Shown here piece by piece: positions 35,801-44,800 of a DNA stretch of 64,000 nucleotides. Each line of letters begins with the position of its first letter. Position 1 is the stretch's first letter. A program made the translations under genes and the position numbers. Source of the DNA: Phallusia mammillata (lineage: Eukaryota; Chordata; Ascidiacea; Phlebobranchia; Ascidiidae); the NCBI GenBank assembly GCA_003260075.1, contig QLIY01000039.1, positions 1 to 64,000 on the forward strand. The letters run 5' to 3'. The notes beneath the pieces are model-generated. The model was not told where the DNA came from. It saw only the letters and a list, made by a program, of their open reading frames with translations, and made no database searches.

Positions 35801-38800
35801 TTATGGTAAAAAACTATAATTGGCAGATTTGTCTTGTTTTCTGTGACTGCAACTCTATAGTAGCCTACCACACGACTTCAAGGGGCGTGCAGCATATATT
35901 GCATCCTGGTGAGCAACATAACTTTAAACTCTGTAACCCTTTCACATATACATTATATTACATCGTTGTTTACCGTCTGATATTTGGGCTGCAAGATGAA
36001 GTGGGGTTTCTTGTTTTTCACCACCCTTGATTTGAACAGGAGCTCCAAAACCGAGTAGCATTTGTACCACCAGAGGGCGACAGTGTTGCACCGCAACGTG
36101 AAGAGCAGTGAGTTTGTCCTAAAAATGGATAAATCTTTTCCGAAAACAGTTTTTCACATAGGATCACAAATAGCATACTGTTTCATTGCAGTGATTTGCT
36201 ACCCGATACACTTTGTCATGCATAAATCGTTGCATCAAACATTTACCCACACTCTTCAAACAGTCTCGTTTTACCTTCGTTCTGGCATCCACGTGGGCAC
36301 CTTTGCTTAGCAACGTCCTAACAACTTCCACGTGATTATTTTTGGCAGCAGAATGTAGACAGACAGCTCCTGTAAAGCATATTCGGCTTTTTCATTTATA
36401 ACTTTTGCTTGTGGCATCACCAGTGTTTTTTCGTCCATTTGGGCCGTTATATTATAGGGGGTGGTAATAGGCTTTAGAGTTTAGAAGTAACCTTTTTGCG
36501 ATATATTAAGTACGCACTGGATTTTTGTAAAGATTGACATCTGAAGTTTAGTTTACTTTGGTCACAAAACAAATGTATAGTGTTCCCATTCAATATTACT
36601 CATCAAGGAAAAAGGAAATAGAACCAAATCACTTTGGACAACGTTATAGCATATATATTGCATGAATAACATCTATTCACGTACCTGACTTGTTGGGCAT
36701 ATGTAGTGGCACTCCGCGCTTAAGAAAAGTCAGAGCGGTATCGGGGTGACCACATTCCGAAGCTATGTGCATCAGTGTACTCCCATCCTGGAAACAGAAC
36801 GCGCCATACACTCGGTTAACACGGAATCAAGTCGTGAGGTAAACATACAACGCCCAGTTATAGGAACACTGATACATAAGTACGTGTTTCAAATTGGGCT
36901 TCGCTACTTTAAAATATTTTTTTATAAGTATGATGGTATTGCATGATAACAAAGTTGCAGACAGAACACAATGTCACTTTACCAGCCTACGGTCAATGTC
37001 TCATCACCAGCTGCACTGATAAGACCTTATCGGTTGAAACAGTGTACACTGTCTGCATATTTGTTTTTTAAAGGTCCCTTTAATAGTGCCCATCTTCTAA
37101 CGTTAAATGTGTGTATTTAGGGACTCACCTTTGTGCGACGAAGAACTGATTTCGGAAATTTCTCAGCTAGTTGTTCTACTACTGCTGTGTGACCTGCAAA
37201 GTTAAATTGTTGGATTACTTAACAGTACGCATCGTTAACCCGACGTTAGACGTTCAAAGTCATTATTTCGTTTTGTACACAACAGTCAAGCATTTTCTCC
37301 ATTATTCACATTTTAAATTGCCAAAATATTTCACTGCAATATGAAAATAGAGCTGAAACTCTCCCCTGTAATATTATGGACCAATGACAAAAACAGGAGC
37401 AGAAATTGCCTCTTAGTTAAAAACATGCATGTGAGTATGCTTGTTTGCTGTAGCATTAAGTATCTATTCTGGGTATAGCGCGTTCAGGTGTTGGCACCGT
37501 TCGACGAATGGGAACAAAATAAACAACGTTGATCATTTGACATTAAACCAGGGCTGTCAGATTCATTTTCGTGCGGGGGGGCATAATCACCTACTAGTTT
37601 TTACGCCAGGCAGAATTGGTAGCAGTCACTTTTTAGTACACACGATATTTGTAATGTTTCAAGTACAATAAGCGTAAATTGACGAAGTATAGACCCAGTA
37701 CCGGCAATTTTAGAAAAGCAAAAAGTTTCTAACCGTTACAGAAACGAAAAACACGGCACCGATAGCAAAATATAAGAGCATGGGCCGATTTTGACCCACA
37801 GGTCGCCAGTTTAGACACCCCTGCTGTAAATGACTTGCAGACTAAATACAACCTAAAGCCGTTGATGGAAACGCAGTGTGTGGTAAACGATGGTGGAAAG
37901 TCAAACAATTCACAAACAGCTTTTCCATTTATCACCCGTCTGTCGTAAAGCTCTTATTTAGTCAACATTAAATGTCGTAATCTGATCAAATTCGCGCCTA
38001 CATGTTACGGGTGATTAAAATTATGGGTAAGCATTGTGGGGGGTTTCTATAAACTGATGGCAATGCAATTAAATTTACAATTGGAAAGCAGATTTTTGCT
38101 TTAAAGTGGGTCTTATTAAAGTTATGTTTATGCGCACAGCTTCGCCAATACGCTGTGTTATGCTTGCTTAAAGATACTGATGATGCTGTTAAGGCAAAAT
38201 ATATACTTTTCGAAATCATAACGACGATGAACATATCTGACCTTGTTAATTTTGTTCAAGTGTATTTAGATTTTAAAAATCAAGATCTCATCAGCTGTAA
38301 ATGGCAGAAAAATTAATTATCTCTGACAATGTTATTGCAATAGGAAATAAAGTTTTTGTTTGTTACTCTATAAGTATTCAATTGTTGGTTTATTTTTAAT
38401 TTTGCAAAGCTTATTTAAACCTTTGATTTAAACGTTTTTGCAAAACCATTGTCATAATCAAAAACAAAACTGTGGGAGAGCTTGTATGAAATAGTTTTTT
38501 GCAGGCGTTTCTCAAAAAATGCTAGAGCGGCATTGCCCCAAACCGATGGAATCAAAATGGTTCAACAAAATTGTAACCAACTTCGTAAAAACATAAAAAA
38601 TTCAACGGACAAGCAATTTAGCAGGCAGATCGAAGGTATAACGCATATAAGCGTTGCCCACCCACAAGGATAAAAAACAAGCACAGTACGTTTTTATGGT
38701 AACCCTACCATGTAATTGAAATTTGTACCTTTAACCGCAGCAATGTGTAGAGCAGTTCGTTCCAAATGATCAACAAGGTCAGGATTTGCTTTATGTGCGT

Positions 38801-41800
38801 ACAGACACTCGATAATAAGGCTGTCACCCATCGAAGCAGCAACGTGAAGAGCTGTGGTCCCCTCTTTCTAAACACAAAACACATTTCGCTTGGTTACAAC
38901 AAGAAATACAAAAGGTTTGTTATAATCTTAACTGTGCTGTTAAACGGACGTTGATTTTGGTCATGACTTGTATAAATGAAATCAGCTAATTTGTCGTTCA
39001 TGTTTAATTTCTTCAAAAAGCTTTAAGAAACGACCCGACGATCCCCTACTACGAAGCTGTCATATGTGCAGCATACGAGGCAGGAAATGGTGCTTGTAAT
39101 GCGACTTTCGACGTGTTCTCCACTGAGCCTGTGTAGCTCAGTTGGTAGAGCGCGAGTTCCGGAAAGGCTCCTGTCGTAGGCTCGAATCTCATCGCAAGCC
39201 AATTTTTTCTATCCTACGCCTTGCCAAATGAAAATGCTGGGTGACCGGGTAATTCGGTCAACAGGTCTAGGGCACTGTGATTTACATATGAGTGTGCCGT
39301 GAACGCTGGTCTGCATAAACGCTTCAGGGCCGATCCCAGGTCTAAATTTGGGGGGGGGGGATTCGGTCAACAGGTCTAGGGTACTGTGATTTACATATGA
39401 GTGTGCCGTGAACGCTGGTCTTCATAAACGCTTCAGGGCCGGTCCCAGGTCTAAATTTACGTTATTCAGTTTAAGTAGAGACTTACGTTATTCAGTTTAA
39501 GTAGAGAATTTGGGTAGACGCTCTCACACTTTTATTAACCAAACCTCTTACGTTTTGAACATTGACGAGGGATCCCTTCTTGCAGAAGAGTCGAACCATT
39601 TCAGCGTCTCTTCTCTCGCACGCCATATGCAGCACAGTGTTGCCTGTCACCGGATTCTGGTATCTCAGTTGTTCCTCAGCGTACTGACTCAACAAATCTC
39701 GGTATGCGCCTTGGTTGTTCGCCTCAATGGCATAAAACAGTGGAATCTTTCCATTCTGTGCAATGTTTGAGTAAAGGTTGCTATGGTTCAAAAACACGAG
39801 ACAACGTTTTTTAAAGTAGCTTGATAAAACATATCAAGAAAACAGCATTTTTTTTCATTGCTGGTGCTTTTTAGTAAGTGCCACAAGAAATTTGAGAAGC
39901 AATGGGGGGGGGGTAAAGGTTGCTATGGTTCAAAAACACGAGACAACGTTTTCTTTAAATAGCTTGATAAAACAAATCAAGAAAACAGAATTTTTTTCCA
40001 TTGCTGGTGCTTTTTAGTAAGTGCCACAAGAAATTTGAGAAGCAATGCATTAGAACTTTAGCTCAAAGTGTGTCGGTAGACCTAGTAACATAAGAACTCA
40101 CAACAGACAAAGTTGACTTAACCGATGAATGGCGTAAAAAGCAGAGTTATTTGACATTGAGCCTGGGATAGGGTTAGGAACTGAATCTAACGTTATGTAT
40201 TAAGTTTAGGGATTAGGTTTGTTATTTTTATCAAGGAACTTTACCCCAACCCTTATCGTCAGCATTTTCACACAATTTGAATATTCGCGAATGCTCTTTA
40301 CGCAATCTGTTAGTATTTAGGAAACTTTGTCTGTTGTGAGTTTTTATGTTAGTAACCTCTACCGAAAGGGTCACAAAGCTTTTTGCATTGAGTTCAAATA
40401 CTAAAACTGTACTGTCTTTGTAGTGGTAAACAAATTGCTCGTACATTCGAAAATGGACAAACAAACACTAAAGTGGCTTACACCTCGCTGTTGCGCACCT
40501 TTTTATCTATCGGTTTTATGCGACGTTTGTTTCGCACCTTTCTTATCATTATTTCACAGTGTATATAAATGGATGTAACTGATGTGGCCCGGTATGTTAC
40601 TGGTGATGGCATGAGCATTTGTCGAATCGTTTGAAAAATAACGCATGTCGTTTTTTAAGTCTATTTGGGCCGTTGTTTTCATCATTAAACACTAAAGTAT
40701 ATTCAAACAAATGTGACCTTTTTAACAAACATTTATTCGATGACACCGCCTCCAGATTAATAGTCAAATCATTTTTCCCGTAACCCACTCACAAAAAAAC
40801 AGCCTAGGCCTTTAAAGCTTCAGCAAACAACGACAAGGCAACGACTAATCCCTTGATGCTAGACTTGCCCGAAATGCAGACCACAAAGCAAATCCACTGA
40901 TCCTTCATTTCTGACTCGGGAATTACTTATTACGTCTCTGTGGCGCCGTTCCTACAGCTGATATGTCAAATTTCTCGCACCCCTGTAGGTGGCTTCAATG
41001 TACACTCCAATACAATCACATTGGCTGCTTATTTTGAAACATTTGCTTGGCATGGGTGACAACAGTGTAAAGGGTATTCAAATGTTTTGCACTAAGATGT
41101 CATAAAACAGGGTTGTGCAACCTGCGGACCTTTGGCAAACGTTCTAAGGCCCGTATAGACGTTTGGATTTTAAACGAATGTGGTATTTTAACTATTTTAG
41201 TGCAGAACTAGCGAGGGATTTGAAATCTTCGTTTGTTTTTGAGCAGATCAATGTAGGTCCGGTGCTTTTTGTAAGTCTTAACAATGCGAAAAAAATATAA
41301 AATATCAGAAATATATCAGAAAAAATACTCTATCTTTGACGAGAACATATCTCTCGTCACCAGCTGCACTGACGAAACCTTTATAGGTCGAAACAGTGTG
41401 CACTGTCTGCAGCTTATCATTTATTGGGTTGAAGCTTTTACATTAAAATACTACATCTGAATAAGGTATTAAAAGTGACTCAAACATGTAATTAAAATCT
41501 GTTTTTTGACTAATTTTGCGAACCTTGACTATAATCAAATTTTTATCCAGTGTTCAGTTTCCTAAAATGACTGAAGATGCAATACGAAACATGTTTGATG
41601 CGTTTGCGTGCATTAAATACTTATTCTGAAGATTTGAAACCACCAATAGGAGAAGCAAATTTGATCACGTGACAACAAGATTTTCTGACGTGGCAATTAA
41701 ATTATAGTAACAGCTAGATGGAGATTCAAATTTGTTTGATTTGGAAAATAACAAATTAATAACAAAACACTTATGTGCCGAACAATCAATTTTAAATGAA

Positions 41801-44800
41801 TGTTAGGGGGGGGGGGTAGTAACAGCTAGATAGAGATTCAAATTTGTTTGATTTGGAAAATAACAAATCAATAACAAAACACTTATGTGCCGAACAATCA
41901 ATTTTAAATGAATGTTACCCATTCCAGGCGATGCTGTTTGAATTATTTAAGGTTTAAATGAAATTGGAATGCTATTTTTGAAATACATTTGACATATTTT
42001 ATCTTGTCACAGGTCTCTGTTTCGCTTTTTTGTTTATAAACCTTTACAACGTAACACTTATGGTAAATGCTATGTCGTTTTGTTTTAACTTGATTCAACT
42101 AAAACTTAAGAGAACAGGGAACATGCGATCCCCTATACTACGAAGCTGACAAAGTGCAGCATACAAGGTAGGCAAGGTAAGGTTCCTCGTGGGTTCATTT
42201 TACCGCAAGAAAAATGTTTCTAGCCTATACCTTGCCATATGAATGCCTTGAAGAGCGACTTGATTCGTAATGACACCTTTATTATGCCTTAAGGCCTAAT
42301 TAGGTCTGGCGTATTATGAAAAGTAAAAAGTGATTTGATGTCGCAGCACTTACCCCGTCTGGTTCGATTCTCAGTATTTTAGGCGTGCTTCTGAGTAAAG
42401 CTTGTGTAACAGCGGCTGAATTATTTCCAGACCTTGCACAAGCCATGTGGAGAGGTAACTGTTGTTTCTCCTGGAAACATAAAGATCTCATAAGATGTTT
42501 ATTGTTATTTTTGTAATTTTTTTTAGGTAGAAGTGGTTGAAAAACATGACTCTGATTTGTATTGGCTGAAATGATTGGCAAAAGTAATAGTTTGACATTT
42601 ATATTTAAACGTTGGTTAGGTTTTATTTAAACATCCAGCAAAATTCTGACAAATACATTTATCTCAAAACAATTGTTCAGTTTATTTCATATGACACATA
42701 AAGATTCGAAATGGTGGGAAGTTATATATTGTATTACAACAGAAATATAACAAATTCTATCCACTAATAATCCAATAGTGCAATTCAACTTGATTATTTC
42801 ACACAAATTATCGCGTACGAACGCCAGGCAACGATATGGCCGAGTGCCTTAAAACATTCTCGCAACAAATAGTCACACCTACCCCGCCCTTAAGACTGAG
42901 ATCAGCTCTCTTCTTGATGAGGATGTTGACAATGTCCTCTCTCCCAGTGGCCACTGCAAAATGAATTGCTGCTTGTCCATCCTAGTGCAACATAACACTA
43001 TGTTAAAAGTTTGCACTCTACACAACATGGCCAATTGCGGCAGCTCGAGTTACAACCAAAAAAGCCTTAACATCAAGTTACTTTTTGCTAAGGTTATCTA
43101 TTTTTGTTAAAGAATACAAACAAATCAACAAAATTTCAGCTCTTTCGGCAGTTTTTTTATTCTAATATGCCAACGTTTCGATGTCCCATACGAAACACCT
43201 TCATCAGGGTAATGACATAAATTGCAAACACAAGTATTACAAAAACAAATATTGAATTTTGTAAAGCAAGGAATTGTTTTTGTTTAAAAAATGCAGTGGG
43301 TATGTTTTTCCTGGATCGAAACATGGTGATTGAAATGTTTAAAATCACTAAAGAATGACCAAATCGTATTACAATTGACATTGCAGGCTAAACAATTTTG
43401 AAGGACTCCACATGAGTGAATGACCCCACTAAACCCTAATCAATAGTTAGAAAATATTTTTGACTTTAGTTGACGGATACAAAGACTTTTACGACTCTTG
43501 TTCAGCCGAGTCAAAGGTCGTTTAGCGGCTTATGCACGTGATTTCATATAAGCTGAGTCCAGCTGACCAGTCACACATTGCACATGTCATATCTTCAGAT
43601 CAACATGCTATAAACGTGACCCAGCCTTTTTACTTGTCTTATTTGGCAGACCGGCGCCGCCATAAACATTTATAGGCAAAAATAGACGCGAATTGTAAGC
43701 ATTACATCAGGATAACAGCATGGGCGTCCGCAGGAAAAAATACAGGGGAGGGCAAACTATCGTCACATCGCCGTTCGATAAACGGTATTTCAGAACAAAA
43801 ATCATCTGACAGTGATATTCATTCTTGCCAATCCCAATGTAGCAAAGTAGTGCAATAAACACAATATTAACTATTACTGAAATATGTGGTAGGTTGGCAA
43901 ACGGTTTTTAACGGAAGAAGGATTTCCATACACGAACCTTATCAGATGTAACAACAGACGCAGTGAAGGTATCACATAAAGGCTTTTTGACACATCCATC
44001 AATGACGTAATAATATGCTTGTTACCGAGCTATTGTTAAGTAATAATGTTCGATTCATTTAATCTGTTGTAAAACCTCATCCTGTTCTGTTACAGTTACA
44101 GCTTGTATTCTGTGCGTTTAACGGGGTGGAGACCCACGACGTCTTCAGTTTACGTTCCAGGAATAGTTTTTGTGTAACACTGTGTGACTGTTTATTGTGT
44201 TTTGTTTTAAGATGCGGATTTTGCGACCGTTTGCGTTTTTCTTTTTTTCAGGGGGGGGGACGGCCATGGATAACAGGCTTTAGGTGGAACGTTGAATAGT
44301 TTTAATATTTGATTGATTTATGTTTACAAGGCTGTGGATAACAAATTAAATGTTTGTATAGCTTCCTAGTCAAACAAATCTACGGGTGTAACAGCTTTAT
44401 AGAACTCAAACAATGTAAAAAGAGGCGACGTTTGGTGACATACGGTGGTAAAACATTATTTAAATGCGATGTTTTTGGATGAACATTTTTTTTGCACGGG
44501 ATTTGAACCCGAGGACGAATCCCAATTTCGCGAATAAAATATGTTTACATCTGTGACGCGTCGTGTGCAGATTGTTTGTTTAATCGGTGGCATTTGTTAA
44601 ACCGATATTCTTTCCGACTTTCAGAACGCACTAATTTTCACAGTTCCCACTTTTGTGGAACATTTATCCCCGTTTCGGAACATCCCACAAAAAGTCTAAT
44701 TTTATCAAATGTGTTTTGATCATGACCAATTTAAACCAAATTTACAACGTTTTATTTAGTAGTTTATTTACAAAAGTACAATGCAATGTTATATCCAATG

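Noticed and set aside
39124..39200. Possible functional tRNA gene
   Set aside because: A and B boxes are good, but the acceptor stem pairs poorly and the same SINE body follows as in all other copies, so it is a SINE head.
41110..41290. hAT-like left end CAGGGTTGTGCAACC
   Set aside because: No matching right end or target duplication could be found, so the element is not called.
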